From Eleusine coracana subsp. coracana (taxonomy: Eukaryota > Streptophyta > Magnoliopsida > Poales > Poaceae): 64,000 bases of DNA. Below the pieces are notes generated by a model. The model did not search any database. It was not told where the DNA came from and worked only from the letters and a program-made list of their open reading frames with translations. The first letter of the stretch is position 1. Every line of letters starts with the position of its first letter. The position numbers and the translations under genes are program-made. The stretch is taken from NCBI GenBank assembly GCA_032690845.1, contig CM064429.1, positions 14,044,569 to 14,108,568 on the forward strand, read 5' to 3'. Shown here in pieces: positions 32,529 through 43,153 of the stretch.

Positions 32529-33077
32529 AGCTGGTTGCACAGGTCTTAGCTCTTCCGGCTTGACCAGTGTGGCAGCTATGGCTTGGGAGCTTTCTGCTCT
32601 TTGTCGAATGTTTCAATCTCCGTGGTGGGAGTTGTTCCGACGTGCTCTGCTGAGTGAGGCTTTCCGCGTTGGGGAAGGCAGCTTTATAGATTTAACTGGG
32701 GTTTACATAGGATCCGCCTCATTAAAAACCTCACCCCTGCGAAGGATTCCCCTTGTGAGGAAAAGAGTACGGTCCTTTACATAATTGCCGAGAAAAGAAA
32801 AGCCTAAAAAATAAAATCTACCAACTAAGCTCAAGGTAGCACTTATAGTTTTGTGCTATGATTGGCTTTTTACATGCTTCGAGTAGTGCCTTTTCTTATA
32901 CGTAAAACCTTCAAAGGTTGTCCGCGTTCCAAGAATATGGCAACTCTTCTCCTTGCGAAGTCTGGAGCCTGGACGCTCCGGGCCTGTTTGATTTGGCCAC
33001 AGTGTATGGACCCTCCCATTTTGGCTCTAACTTGCCTTTGCTTTCTGTTCTAGGGCTTCAGAGTAAAAATAGGTCTC
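32529..33077 (-). other. Element F spacer between tandem array and integrase, no gene
   Basis: I see no domain here. The stretch includes the phrase TAAAAACCTCACCCC...GAAAAGAGTACGG and is unlike the array. It is probably the 3' untranslated region of pol. Confidence 0.5.
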
Positions 33078-34200
33078 CTACTGCGTAGGCTCGGGTGCGA
33101 CTTTTCGATCCCTGTAGTGGCGTGTTTCTGACTGATACTTTTCAAGGTTGACAATTGCGTCCAGTCTGTCGACTTCCATCAGATCCTTCGATTCCTCCTC
33201 TGCCGGCTGTGTTGATTTTGCATTGAAGGTTCTGGGACTTTGGTGCAAAATCTCCTCGGGCGTGACTGCCTCTTCCCCGTAAAGTAACTTGAAGGGCGAG
33301 TATTTGGTTGCCCTGGTTTTGGTCGTGTTGTGCAACCATATGACCCTTGGCAGTTCTTCTGCCCATTTTCCTTTCTTGTCATCGAGAAGTATCTTTTTGA
33401 TTGCCTTGAATATAAGGCTGTTTGCTCTTTCGACGGCTCCATTCAACTGGGGGTGATATACTGACGTGAAGTCGACTTTGGTTCCGATGGAGTGATAGAA
33501 CTCTTTGAACATATCGTTCTCGAACTGTTTTCTGTTGTCGACTGTTATGTCTCTTGGCACTCCGAAGCGGCAGATGACATTTTGCCAAAAGAACTTTCTG
33601 ATTGTTGCTGTCGAGATGTTTGTGATTGGTTTTGCTTCGATCCACTTGGTGAAATATTCTAGCGCTACAACTGCCCACCTGTAATTCCCCGATGCTATGG
33701 GTAGGGGTCCAACGATGTCGATTCCCCAGCGTTGGAGAGGCCATGATGGGGCTATGAGTTGCGTTGGCTGCGAAGGTGCTGACTACCTATTTGAGATTTC
33801 TTGACAGACTTCGCATTTGGTTACTATTTCTGCGGCATCCTTGACCATAGATGGCCAAAAGAACCCTGCCTAACTGCATTTGCAGCTAATGGCCGAGGTC
33901 CAACATGCGCTCCGCAGATTCCCTCATGTATCTCGCTGAGTAGATGGGTACCCTCTGTTCTGCTTACATACTTGAGTAGTGGAGTGCAAATTCCTGACTT
34001 GCTGCATTCGTAAAAACCCTAGAGGTACGCAATGATTTGAGTTCTCCAGTCTTCGCTGATTACTACGTGTACTTGCTTGGGGTCCTGAAGGACTGCTTTG
34101 ATCGAAGGTTCTATGATTGTTTGAAAGAACACATCTTGTGGTATTGCTTCTTGTCTTGCTGCTAACTTGGCGCGCTCGTCTGCCTCTGTGTTGAACTTTC
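33078..34200 (-). pseudogene. Element F integrase
   Basis: The integrase core lies at about 33100-33760 on the minus strand. All three catalytic acids can be read: D in WGIDIVGPLP (about 33710), D in ITVDNRKQFEND (about 33535) and E in LNGAVERANS (about 33440). The first third is in a different frame from the open part 33560-33078, so there is at least one indel near 33560-33600. The upstream zinc-finger part (33760-34200) is poorly preserved and contains stops. The C-terminal text KYQSETRHYRDRKVAP ends near 33080. It would have inserted F cDNA in the nucleus; it is not functional now. Confidence 0.78.
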
Positions 34201-34246
34201 TCTCGATATACTATATATCAAAACCTTTAAAATACTTTTCCATACT

Positions 34247-34560
34247 TCAGATGGTGTTATGGTATTTCTTGAGCAATGGGTCCCTGGTTGTGAATTCTTT
34301 GTCGTACTGACTGGCAAGGATCTTGGAATCTGTTCTGGTTCTGCACCTCTGGACTCGGAGTGCTCTCAGTTTCTTGAGCCCCAGCAGTACTGCCTCATAC
34401 TCTTCCATGTTATTGGTGCACTTGTCCGTTTCTTTACTGAACTCAAGCCTTGCAGCGTATTTCATTTTCACGCCCGTGGGCGAGGTGACTACTGCTGCTA
34501 TTCCTGCCCCGGCCAGTCCCCAGGCTCTGTCGTAGTGCACTGTCCACTCTGGCTCAGACC
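34247..34560 (-). pseudogene. Element F second (plant-type) RNase H
   Basis: Text such as GLAGAGIAAVVTSPTG, NNMEEYEAVLLGLKKL and RTDSKILASQY shows the D, E and D positions of an RNase H fold. The initial acid, in a DGA-type motif, lies upstream in a degraded part. This is separate from the RNase H that directly follows RT and marks the Tat clade. It is open for 97 codons and then disrupted toward integrase. Confidence 0.72.
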
Positions 34561-34653
34561 ATGCTTGATTTTTTACTTGTTGTGGAGTTGTCCAATCTGC
34601 TATGAAGTCAGCAAGTACCTAGGACTTGATGGCACTGTGTTTCTCGAAGTCTA

Positions 34654-35868
34654 CTACATGCCCCGAGAGTTCCATGGCCTATTTGCCGATTGTTCCGAAG
34701 CTTCTCGGTTGCCAAATATTTCATTAAGTGGTTGGTTGGTGAGCACTTTGATATGGTGACCCTCAAAATAATGTCGTAGCTTTCTGGAAGCCATGACTAC
34801 CGCGTACGCAATTTTTTCCATCTCGGAATACAGCCAGTTGGAGACACATAGTGCCTCGCCGACATAGTATACCGGTAGTTGCACCAAGAGTTCCTTCGGC
34901 TCCCCATTAACCATTTTGATTACTTTTTTTTTCCTGTACGAGGACTGCACTGACCGCCGAGTGGGACGCATCGACATATAACAACAGCATAGCCCTAGGC
35001 TCTGGGTTGGTGAGCTTTGATTGCTTTTCGAGGTAATTTTTTAACTCTGTGAAGGCTCTTTTCTGCTCTAGACGCCATTCGAAGGGTTGAGCCCCTCGGA
35101 GTGTTTGAAAGAACGGAAAGCTTCTCTCAGCTGATCTGGATATGAACCGGTTTAGTGCGGCCATTCTGCCTGTGAGTTTCTGCACATCTTTTCGGCACTG
35201 GGGTTCTTGCATTTGGATGATTGCTTTGATTTTGTCTGGGTTGGCTTCAATGCCTTTGGCTGACACCAGACAACCGAGTACTCTTCCTTTCCTGATGCCG
35301 AAAACACACTTCTTCGGATTCAGTTTTAACCTTGCTGCTCAAAGGTTTGCAAATGTTTCCTCGAGGTCTAAGATATAGTAGCCTTTGTTTTACTTGCTAC
35401 TATGATATCGTCCATATAAGTGTGTACGCTTTTTCCAAACTGCGACTCGAAGGCTTTTTGAGTCATGCGGCAAAATGTAGGGTAGGCATTTTTCAATCCC
35501 TCGGGCATTCTTACAAAACAGTAAGTACCAAAGGGTGTGATGAAACTTGTTTTTTCCTCATCCTCCCTCCTTAGCCATATCTGATGGTAGCCAGAGATGC
35601 AATCGAGCAGTGACAATAGCTCGCACCTAGCTGCTGCGTCCACGATTTTGTTAATTCGGAGCAATGAGAAACTATCTTTGGGGAAATCTTTGTTGAGATC
35701 TATGAAGTCTATGCACATTCTCCACTTCCCATTCTTTTTCTTCACCATTACATAGTTTGCCAGCCAAGACAGATATTTGACTTCGCGGATAACGGAAGCA
35801 TCAAGGAGCCGTTGGACTTCCGCTCTGATAGCTTCTGTTTTTTTCATCTGACATGTTTTGAAGCCTTT
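34654..35868 (-). pseudogene. Element F reverse transcriptase and first RNase H
   Basis: RT begins near 35860 (EVQRLLDASVIREVKYLSWLA). It contains VKKKNGKWRMCIDFIDLNK, FVRMPEGLKNA and the active-site TYMDDIIVAS with YMDD at about 35407-35418. The usual CVDYTDLNKACPKD is altered but recognisable. After the thumb and connection (GIEANPDKIKAI, about 35255) comes an RNase H domain with LLLYVDASHSAVSAVLV (about 35000) and SEMEKIAYAVVMASRKLRHYF (about 34790). A frameshift separates the RT part from 35266, and a second lies near 34920-34980. The enzyme that copied F RNA is therefore no longer produced intact. Confidence 0.82.
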
Positions 35869-36673
35869 GTTTCTTTGGCTTGATCTTTGTGTCGACTTCT
35901 AGCTTGTGCTCTATGATGCTTCTGTCCACGCCTTCGAGATCTGCTGAAGACCAGGTGAATACATCTTTGTTCTTACTGAGGAATGCTAACAGTTTTTTCT
36001 CTTGTTCGGAGTCTAAACCAGAGCCCACTGCGACGAACTGGCCAAGGACTTGCTCGTCAAGGAGTACTTTTTTGGTTTCTTCGTCTGGCTGCACTGTGAC
36101 CTTCTCTTTATCAAGGCATCCTGTCTCTTCTCTTGCATTCGCTTTATGCTGCTCACGGGCCTTTCGAGCTCTCTCTTTATCCTCTAGCTGCTCTTGGCTG
36201 AAAATCTGTATGTTGTTGCAGTTCCTTTCCCCTGGTGCATAGCCTTTTTCTATGTCTCTTGCCATTTGCTGATCTCCCTTGACTGTGATAACCCCTCCGG
36301 CTGCTGGGATCTTCATACATAGATATGCATCTGTTCGAGGGTTTTGAGTGTTGCCAAACGATACCGGTAGGGAGATTGTGCTCATGGGAGTGATTCTTTT
36401 TCCGCCGAAGCCAATGAGTGGTATATTTGACGGCTGCAGAGAACCTTTGTTGAGGCCCATTTGCTCGAAGGCGTTTATGAACAGGATGTCTGCCTGGCTG
36501 CCGTTGTCTACAAGGACTTTGCTGACCATCCAGGTATGGATGTGGGCTTCGATTACGAATGCATCAACATGCGGGTAAGCTTTGAGGCTGAGATCTAACT
36601 CGGTGAATATGATGGGAATATGGGACCACTTTGACTTGATAACAGGTCCTTCTATGAAAATGCTGTTTACCAT
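35869..36673 (-). pseudogene. Element F protease and RT N-terminal linker
   Basis: The frame is open from 36673. The Tat-type protease has VLVDNGSQADILF, where the family usually has VDxGSSADIL, so the active-site D is present. Then come LIGFGGKRITPMSTISLPVSFG, a linker with a charged E/R/K-rich run (KERARKAREQHKANARE) and CVAVGSGLDSEQEKKLLAFL-like text leading to RT. The part runs through DVFTWSSADLEGVDRSIIEHKL, which is the start of RT in Tat elements. A frameshift occurs near 35840, where RT continues in another frame. Confidence 0.78.
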
Positions 36674-38511
36674 TCAAAAGTGATCTCTTCTTCTTCTTTT
36701 GTTTTTTAAGTCTGAAGATGACCCTCCGCATATCATTCCAATGTAACCTTGTACTGGGAAGGTTGTGGCTTGGTTTGGGGTAGGTTCTGGTTTAGGCTGT
36801 GGTAGGTGTTGAGTCTCTTGCTTTTGCCTTTGCTGGTCTTGGTTGGGTGATGGTTGCTGGATTTATTGTCTTGGTTGGGTGTACTGGCTGGGTGGTTGTG
36901 TGGGATAAGTTGGATGAAAATATGGGGACGGTGCATAAAGTTGATGATGGTGGGTGCTTGGGTAGTGATAGTTGGGTTGAGCGGGCTGTGGATATGGTTG
37001 CTGGGGCCATGGGTTGGGCGATGTATAATTGATGGCTTTGGGTAAGGACGAAGCCTTCTTTTTTGCTTCGAACCTTTCTTGGATTTCTTTTGCTTTGAGG
37101 CATGTGGAAGTTTTGTGTCCTTGTCCTCTCCGTAGTAAAAACAGTACGACTTTCTGGCTGGCTGAGTCTGGACTTGAGAGCCTCAGCCTCTGCCACGCCC
37201 TCGTTGGTCGTTTCGTCTAAAATCGTTGCTCTGGTTGTCTCTACCGATAGTGTCTTATTTTTCTTCCTCGATATGACCAATGAACGAAGGGGAGGGTTCG
37301 ATGGGTTGCTTGTTTTTTCTGTACTACCTTTCTTGATTGCCACATTTGCTGTGTGACTGGTTGTGGCTCTTACTTTGACTTTGCTTGTGTCTCTTATAAT
37401 CCACATCCGATCTATTGTACTCTTTGAATTTTGTGCATAACATTTGCATGGTGTGCGGGGGTATCTACGCGCAGTATGAAGACATCTGGCATGCTCGCAT
37501 GCCTCTGAGTACAGAGTTTATTGCCGCCTCATCCGTGACGCTCGGGGCCTGGGCTCGAAGCGTGAGGAATCTTCTCTAGTACTCATGTAATTGCTCATTC
37601 TCCTGCTGAGCGATATTCAAGAGCTCATGCGATGGTTCCATAATGGTGCGGAACCCTCGAAAACTTGCGACCACCTTATCCCTGATGTTTTCCCAGCTGT
37701 ACAGAGATCCGGGAGGCAGGTTGAAATACCAATTGAGGGCGGACTCTTCAAGGGCGCAAACGAATGCCTTTGCCAGTGTTACCTCGTCTCCTCCTGCTGA
37801 TATGATTGCTGCTTCGTAGCTCATGAGGAATTGCCTTGGGTTAGAATTTCCCCTGAATTTGGCTAGCGGTATCATTCTGAACTGCGGCGGGTATGGGGCT
37901 CTTTGCAACCCTTCGGAAAGAGGTGAGTCTTTATCAATTATGCCTGTTGTGCTAGATCTTTGAATTGGCAGCACTTCTGTGGCTATTGGCTGATGGCTTG
38001 ATGTGAGTGGTACTTCTTGCTCGAGGTACGGGTGGGCTTCGGGCATTGGGTTTGATTCCTGGCGACTCGCCTTGCCAATGGTTCTTTGGAGTTCTTCGAC
38101 TTCTTTTGCCAGTTGTAGATTCTTGAGTCTGAGCTAGGCTATGTACTCTTTGTCTTGTAGTGCTTTCTCTCTCTCTAACAGCGCTTTGCTTCTTAGCTCT
38201 TGTAACAGCTGTTGCTTGAGTTGCTCGAGGTGCTCGGCTCTTTGGCCTAACAGTTCCATCTCTTGTGCTGCTGTCATCGAGGTTGGGGTGCTGCTTCCCG
38301 GAGGGTTTGAGCTCGATGGTTGTTCAGGACACTATACTAGGTCTTTTTGGCCGCCCGCTGCTTCTGTCTGAAGTGATGGTTGTATTTCGGGGGTGTCCTC
38401 TTTTGTTACTCGCGATGAAGACTGGCCGTCAGCCAATTGGGGGTCTCCCAGAACGCTGCTTTGTGAGGGCGGTGTGTCGCTCGAAGACAGCGCTCCGTGG
38501 ATTTGAGTCAT
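36674..38511 (-). pseudogene. Element F gag
   Basis: ATG at 38511-38509, just downstream of the primer site. The N-terminus is followed by a coiled coil rich in E, L and Q (about 38280-38090). The gag core at about 37930-37570 (IPLAKFRGNSNPRQFLMSYE, ESALNWYFNLPPGSLYSWENI) is typical of Tat-clade gag. In-frame TAG codons occur near 38335 and 38135 and after HEY at 37576. A degenerate zinc-finger region (YCFYYGED..., about 37130) and a Pro/Gln/Tyr-rich tail lead toward protease. Gag would form the particle; here it is broken. Confidence 0.75.
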
Positions 38512-38536
38512 CGTGAGCTTGTGTATGAGCTCACAA

Positions 38537-38550
38537 CACAGTGGGCGCCA
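38537..38550 (-). other. Primer-binding site of F
   Basis: On the minus strand this reads TTGGCGCCCACTGTG next to the LTR end at 38551. This is the form of primer site commonly seen in Tat-lineage elements, unlike the tRNA-Met type of A, B and D. I do not assign the tRNA. Confidence 0.65.
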
Positions 38551-39135
38551 ATGTTGGTGTCACTGAGCGTGAGCTTCGATGACACTAACAGAAAGAGTGA
38601 ACATAAAAAGGAATTGCGAAGGGTACGAAATAGAAGAAAAGGGCTCTTCTCATGTATTCCCAAAAAGATTCCTCCCGTTACAAGTAAGTAGGGGTGTTCC
38701 TTTTATAGGCCCGTACTTAGGCCATGTGCAAATGACTATTTTGTCCCAAATTACCTACTATATTCTTCGAATATTCTGTACAAAATGGTCATAAAGAATA
38801 AATCGTTCATTTGAACACTCCTGATACCCTTCCTTGCTCCACACACCACAACACGTGCTGGTGCCACGTGTTGCCCTCTTCGCATCAAACAGGCTCTTGA
38901 TCTTGCCCCGCGCGCTGTCCCTCGAAGGATGATGGCTTAATCTTCCAAGGGTGCGGAGGTATCGCTCGAAGGGTCTTGGTTTTACCATGGCCTCCGATGA
39001 ACACCTGTACCTCGAGATTACGGTTAATAATGAATAATAAATGAAAAGGATAACAATGTGTTGACTTTGACTTTTATTCGCAGCCCGACTTTGATGAACC
39101 TTCGAAGGATGACTTGCGAAGTGATCCCCCCAACA
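38551..39135 (-). repeat. Element F 5' LTR
   Basis: A 585-bp LTR, TGTTGGTGTCA to CCCCAACA, followed by duplication CAATG at 39136-39140. Confidence 0.9.
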
Positions 39136-39530
39136 CAATGCATGATGTATAGCCACATGTATCATGTTGTTCAATGTAGCCTCATCTACCACCTCCATCG
39201 CTTATCAGCATGTGACTTCTCAGTTTCATCTTCATCAATCAAAGCAACCACGGGTAATTTTCCCTTCTGTATGATCTTGCCATGCTTGCTTTTGCTAAAT
39301 GTGCTCAACAAAAGGCTTTCATACTCCGCAATCCTCTGATCAATTTGTGCACTTGTTTCATCACTCAGATCATCCTTGTTAACAGGCATTATGTTTTCTA
39401 TCTTTAGATCCACCCCGACATCATGTTTTGGAGGAGGATTATCAAGGAGCTTAGGATCTTTTGGCATTCCAAGTTCAGACATATTGTTGAGCTTAAAGTT
39501 CTTGGTCCCATCAGTCATGCCAAAAAGCAT
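39136..39530 (-). pseudogene. Frame G, proximal segment (gag-like), split by F
   Basis: ATG 39530 leads a frame of 114 codons (MLFGMTDGTKNFKLNN...), which ends at 39186. The text that joins to 24907-25072 (EVVDEATLNNMIHVAIHHA) is in another frame, so a frameshift lies at about 39198. I do not recognise a domain. A retroelement gag is likely from the position and style, but this is inference. It is interrupted by F with a perfect 5-bp duplication. Confidence 0.5.
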
Positions 39531-39693
39531 TTTGACGCGAAAATCACATGCGTGACCTGGGAGATCTGCTTAGCTCCAGTGAAGGCTCAATACGAAAACC
39601 AGGGCATGCCAGTCAATTTTCCCTGCAAATCGACAAAGAGACAAACGGTCAAATTCCTCGGGTCACCGGCCGATGAAGAAAGCCAATAGTCAC

Positions 39694-40987
39694 TGTTCGT
39701 GAAACTAGCCGATGCTATTACAGGAATAAAATATAAGAGAATATAAACTGATCGGCTGATTATATCGACTTATCGGCAAATTTAATTAAATAAGTAATTA
39801 TAAATCATTAATGCCGATTAGAAATTAGAACAACAGGCCAGAGTCAATAAATCCACAGTATTCATACAATAACTGGCCAAGTCAATGCAACAGACTAAAT
39901 TCGATAGAGCTGAGTCGATAGATCTACAGTAAAGGTGCGTAAACTCGCTCTATCGATGAAAGCAAGTCAATGGGCCAGAGTCGATAGAAGTATAATAGTC
40001 ATGCACGGAACTCTGCCCCGTCGATAGATGCTAAGCCGATAGATCTCATAGCTGGTATTGCAAATATGCCTCAAATTCACAGATCTAGTCCTATTAAATA
40101 AAAGGGGCGATCGACTTCTAATATACAGCCAAAATTAGGCAAAACGTTGAGAAGCCGATTGAACCGTGATAACCTGTCGGCTAAACGTCCCGACAGAACT
40201 CTATCGACTCTGCCTATAAACAAATCGAGTGTAACCCTATAAGCCCAACAAGAGATCAGAGTCGATGCAGCCTTGCTGATTCGAACAGATCGAACTTAAT
40301 CGAGACAGTGTTCAAACATGGCAAATAGAACTATAGATAGAGTCGATCGAGTGACTCGAATAAAAGATCTAGGACCCAGCTTATAAAACCTACAGAAATC
40401 ATAGAAGATCAGACCTAACCGAGACAGTAATGCAATCTAAATTGATAATACAAACCAAATAAAGATCTAATTACAGGATAACTAGCAATTTCGAAGATAA
40501 CAACTAGAATATCAACTTAATGAGAAAGTACTAGCTGAAGTCGATGAAATAATCAAGGGTGACTAATCCAAATCTCTCCCCGAGATCGAAGCCGATGCAG
40601 CTCACGCGAGACGAGGATGTTGTCGAGAAAAAGTTTGGCGATGCGCCAAGTTGTATTGAACGAAATTGTTGTTTTTTCTCGTATAGACCCTATTACATAT
40701 TTATAACCCCATGCAAGGGATTCTGACCCGACTCGGTCAGGACTCTTAAACAAATCGACTAGGTTTATTTCTAAACTAAATCTAAACTAAAATTAGACGA
40801 AGATAAAACAATCCTAAACAAACCAACTAGGTTTATTTCTAAACTAAATCTAAACTAAAAATAGATGAAGATAAAACAACCCTAACGGGCCCACTTTATT
40901 CCCTTCGACCGTTGAATTCTATTGACTCCGACCGATTTTGACTCCACGTGGCTGATCACTGGGACCGTTCAAATTTTGGTGCCAACA
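39694..40987 (-). repeat. Probable 3' LTR of element J
   Basis: The proposed LTR runs from TGTTCGTG (39694) to GGTGCCAACA (40987). Just right of it, on the minus strand, is the purine-rich CTCGGGGGGCATG, which fits a polypurine tract before a 3' LTR, so J would lie to the right. The LTR is rich in GTCGATAG and CCGAT-type motifs. The left boundary is the weaker one. Confidence 0.45.
40748..40882. repeat. Two-copy tandem repeat of about 66 bp within J LTR
   Basis: AAACAAATCGACTAGG and AAACAAACCAACTAGG each start a unit that continues with the same TTTATTTCTAAACTAAATC text and ends GATAAAACAA. Confidence 0.75.
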
Positions 40988-41825
40988 CATGCCCCCCGAG
41001 TCCGGGATACGAAATCCTTCGTGCATCGGATTTTATCTCCTCGTTTACCGCATGTCTCATTTACCACCGTGCTGCTTCAGATTCTAATAAATGAAATGAA
41101 TCGGGAACCACCCACTAGTCAGGTCGCATCTTCAGTATACCATCCAACCATTCGTGACCCTTAATTGTGACCTGTGGTTTCCTGCGTCGTCTTGACTGTT
41201 GGTATTGCCTTTAAACTGTCCTCGTGCTTATCTTTCTCCCTCGAGTTCCCTCCGATCAACTTGGAGCGGCGTTTGGATTCCCCAAAGGTCAAGTCTAGGT
41301 CCTATAAATAGATCCTTTCATCATCCCCTTTTCCTCATCTTGTTTACTACCTTCAACCATGGGTCTCTTACTAAGAGCTTTGATAGAAAAGTCCCATTTA
41401 TCTCCAAATCTATTGAGCATACTGTGGCAAATACTTTTCGTTGTTCTTTCCCCAGAGTCCTCCTTTCAATCCAAAGTCTGCAGCTCCTCCTGCCCAGAAG
41501 CCAATCCGCTGGCTCTTCTGCACCTGGATAGTGGCATGGATGTCTAGAATGGCATCGGCGGAGCAGACCTCTCTCTCCCTTGCTCAGCGGGTGATGTCTG
41601 ATGACACTGCCATCTTTGAAGGGGACAACGAGGAAGCTGTTAATGTATCTTTTCCTTCTATCATGTACCTCCTTTTATGTGCTTGGGATACTATTAATTA
41701 CATCTTCATCCCCTAGCTGCCATAGAAGAATAGGTCTCAACGAAACTGATTACCTGCGAGTAATCGGCTTGGCTTTTCTTCATCTTTTAACATCGGCCAT
41801 TTGTAGTAGATGAAAACCTCTTCAG

Positions 41826-41866
<41 letters not shown>

Positions 41867-41875
41867 TACGGTAGG
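40988..41875 (+). other. Element J interior: antisense promoter and start of an extra gene
   Basis: After the proposed purine tract there is a TATA box (TATAAATAGA, 41303-41312). A frame around the ATG at 41549 follows (MASAEQTSLSLAQRVMSDD, acidic afterwards), on the strand opposite to J. The organisation copies that of F, where the antisense gene also starts just inside the 3' LTR with an acidic N-terminus. H1 inserts before the gene can be followed. The protein is not recognisable by motif. Confidence 0.4.
41827..41860. repeat. (AT)n microsatellite
   Basis: An uninterrupted AT dinucleotide run just outside the left end of H1. TA-rich DNA is a plausible target for a MULE. Confidence 0.9.
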
Positions 41876-42020
41876 ACTATTCTACACCCAGAGTGCAGAA
41901 TAAGCTATTCTACACTCGAGCCACCAAAGCCACCACCGACCGTGCCAACCAACCAGAACTGACCGAGCCACCCACCATCCCAGTCCAGATTCAGATCCAA
42001 AATATCCGTCCCCAGACCTG
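41876..42020 (+). repeat. H1 left terminal region
   Basis: Begins ACTATTCTACACCC and includes the palindrome GCAGAATAAGCTATTCTAC. It is very similar to 58826-59032 (H2), which shows it is a family-specific end. A GC-rich stretch to about 42500 follows with no gene. Confidence 0.65.
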
Positions 42021-42529
42021 TTAACCACACCTACCCCCCGCATGCCCCCGATATCCCTGGCCTTCTTCCCCTGTCGACGGGAGCCCGACGAGGCCGATCT
42101 AGGTCCTAGGGATCTCCTGACCTCCTTCTTCCCCGTCGATCGCGTGCGCCCACCGAGGCTGAGCTAGGCCCCAGAGATTATTCCCCCGTTGGCCACGTGC
42201 GCCAGCCGATGTCGATATACGACCACAGGATCTTTCGAACTTCGTCCTCATCGTCCACAGGAGCAGTGACGAGTCGGGGCAGCTCACTACAAGACAGGAT
42301 CCCCGGCCTCTTTACCCATCAACCGACCTTCATCCTCATCGTTCACGACGCACAGCTCCCGAGGGATCCCCCTGGCCTTCTTCCCCGTTGATCGCGCCCC
42401 GTCCTCCTCCTCTTCCACTAGTCGTGCTCGTTGTGTCACCCCCGACGGCGCCCGTCCTCTTCCTCCTCGCACTTCCTCCTCGCCGCTTGAGCGACAAGCC
42501 AAGTTGTACTCCTACCCCCAGCTGAGATT

Positions 42530-43153
42530 ACTAAACGTGTTATAATTTTGATGAAAATTACTGAGTAGGTTGCTGTCAATTTAATAACTAATTTTGCTGA
42601 TTTAGGTAAAACAAATTGAATTACTGAGTCCTGTATTTGCTGTGAAAAATTACTAAATATACTGATATCAATTTACTAGCTGATTTTGCTGATTTGGGTA
42701 AAACAAATGAAATTACTGAGTCATGTATTTGTTGTGAAAAATTACTGAATATACTGGTATCAATTTACTAGCTGAATGTGTTGATTTGGGTAAAACAAAT
42801 GAAATTACTGAGTCTGTCAATTTACTAGCTGAATGAGCTGATTTTGGTAAAACAAATGAAATTACTATAAAACATTAAAATTACTGGGTTGGTTTATGAA
42901 ATTACTCATTATGTTGGTTGATATTTTTGCTATAATGAATAATTTTTCATGAAATTACTGTATATGTTGCTTCAAAAAATTTCTGGTTACAATAGTGTGG
43001 AGTAGAGGTACAACTTTTTTGCTTCATGTATAAATGTACCTTTAAATTACTAGGGTCAGTGAATGTGTTGCGTTGACTGTAAAAATACTAAAATTACTAA
43101 TGCTATAATACATATTGGTTGTGTATTATTTGATGTTTTATTACTGCAGAAAC
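42530..43153 (+). promoter_or_regulatory. H1 region upstream of transposase, packed with AAATTACTGA motifs
   Basis: Non-coding, AT-rich, with more than ten AATTACT(G/A) copies in about 600 bp, all in plus orientation. This must include the promoter, but I cannot place a TATA box with confidence. Confidence 0.5.

Larger units (their letters stand above)
25073..39135 (-). mobile_element. Element F: Tat-clade Ty3/gypsy element with antisense gene, complete but decayed
   Basis: LTRs 25073-25657 and 38551-39135 are both 585 bp, with ends TGTTGG and CCAACA and target duplication CAATG (25068-25072 and 39136-39140). On the minus strand the order is primer site, gag, protease, RT, RNase H, a second RNase H, integrase, a 111-bp tandem array, then an antisense gene and the 3' LTR. 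A second RNase H together with an antisense extra gene is characteristic of the Tat lineage (for example Grande). Frameshifts and stops occur throughout, so the element is inactive. Confidence 0.9.

Noticed and set aside
30414..32530. Long open frames on both strands across the tandem array
   Set aside because: They follow from a repeat period of 111 bp, a multiple of three; the same peptide is repeated and no start or promoter supports a gene.
36792..37406. Open frame of about 200 codons on the minus strand in the gag region of F
   Set aside because: It overlaps the gag frame region in another phase, has no domain, and is explained by Pro/Thr/Ser-rich composition.
40988..41140. A host promoter or gene start at the CCCCCCGAG stretch
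   Set aside because: The stretch fits a Tat-type purine tract beside an LTR end, so a retroelement boundary is the simpler reading.
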